From: VRUE01 sp963695835
GTDB lineage: Bacteria > Actinomycetota > Thermoleophilia > Solirubrobacterales > 70-9
Direction: 5' to 3'
NCBI GenBank assembly: GCA_963695835.1
Contig: CAVOHR010000001.1
Span: forward strand, 310,001 to 374,000
Length of the DNA: 64,000 bases
The position numbers were made by a program, and so were the translations under genes. This document shows positions 63,866-64,000 of the stretch, piece by piece. Under the pieces are notes generated by a model that ran no database searches, had not been told where the DNA came from, and saw nothing but the letters and a program-made list of their open reading frames with translations. Numbering within the stretch: the stretch's first letter is position 1; every line of letters starts with the position of its first letter.

Positions 63866-64000
63866 GCGAGTTCCCGGTCGATCCAGCCGTCAGCGACGGT
63901 CGGGTGCCCGAGCGCAGCCCCGAGGGGATTCCTGAGCTGCATGAAGTCGATTGCCCGCCCGAGCTGCGCGAGCAGATCGAGACCCTGATGGGGCGCTACC
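63862..64000 (+). CDS. nuoE: NADH-quinone oxidoreductase subunit E (5' part)
   Basis: A GTG at 63862 overlaps the nuoD stop (GTGA) and the frame runs off the window after 46 codons. ELREQIETLMGRY near the end is the usual first helix of the 24-kDa subunit. The 30 residues before it are variable in the family. The thioredoxin-like Fe-S part lies outside the window. Confidence 0.8.
   Translation, partial: MSEFPVDPAVSDGRVPERSPEGIPELHEVDCPPELREQIETLMGRY

Overview
The window is very GC-rich, densely coded DNA with many GTG and TTG starts and 1-10 bp gene overlaps. A B12-dependent class II ribonucleotide reductase, a wide surface-sugar locus, several PAPS sulfotransferases and the start of a nuoABCDE operon together suggest an actinobacterium of the Thermoleophilia/Solirubrobacterales kind. 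That placement is inferred from style and content, not from a marker-gene comparison.

Layout. 1-2.5 kb is a scarred accessory patch: the 3' end of one AAA-family ATPase, a complete ATPase on the other strand behind a palindromic promoter, a DUF2283 antitoxin-like gene with a broken DUF4258-like partner, and a frameshifted ATPase remnant. A 106-bp direct repeat brackets the patch. 2.5-36.7 kb is a large extracellular or capsular glycan locus. It holds a Wzy/O-antigen-ligase-like polymerase, a Wzx flippase, a Wzz/BY-kinase, a WecA-like initiating phosphoglycosyltransferase, at least four GT4-like glycosyltransferases, three intact sulfotransferases plus a truncated fourth, several methyltransferases and a GINT1-like protein. 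It also holds a nearly complete pseudaminic-acid-type nonulosonate set: PseB, PseC, PseI, PseG, a PseH-like GNAT and an SpsF/PseF-like cytidylyltransferase. Within this locus 14.7-19.4 kb and 27.4-30.5 kb look less GC-rich and carry gene fragments, consistent with recent exchange. 37-40.7 kb has a coiled-coil membrane protein, an OmpR-type two-component pair and a DPM1-like GT2 with a DUF2304 partner. 40.7-64 kb is mainly housekeeping: holB, tmk, topA, a GalE-like epimerase, precorrin-2 dehydrogenase, hemolysin III, nrdJ, a MacB/FtsX-type ABC exporter, a HAD phosphatase, an MFS transporter, a thioesterase, msrB, a LuxR-type regulator, serS, a lipoprotein cytochrome c, a flavin reductase and nuoA-E.

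How the genes work together. The proposed route is as follows. WecA loads undecaprenyl phosphate and the glycosyltransferases build a repeat unit that includes a CMP-activated nonulosonate. Sulfotransferases and methyltransferases decorate it, Wzx flips it, Wzy polymerises it, and the BY-kinase with a tandem-repeat Tyr tail sets chain length. The product would be a sulfated, nonulosonate-bearing polysaccharide.

Most unusual signal. Small palindromic elements recur across the housekeeping half. One family (40663-40711, 56053-56105, 62641-62692, with looser members at 56117-56166 and 60452-60489) keeps a CCCTATANGGGCACT-like core while its outer arms change on both sides together. Two members supply the stop codons of the genes they touch, and one lies in frame in the first codons of nuoD. 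A second family sits just upstream of the tmk and MFS starts. Larger inverted repeats lie at 53867-53980 and 56972-57103.
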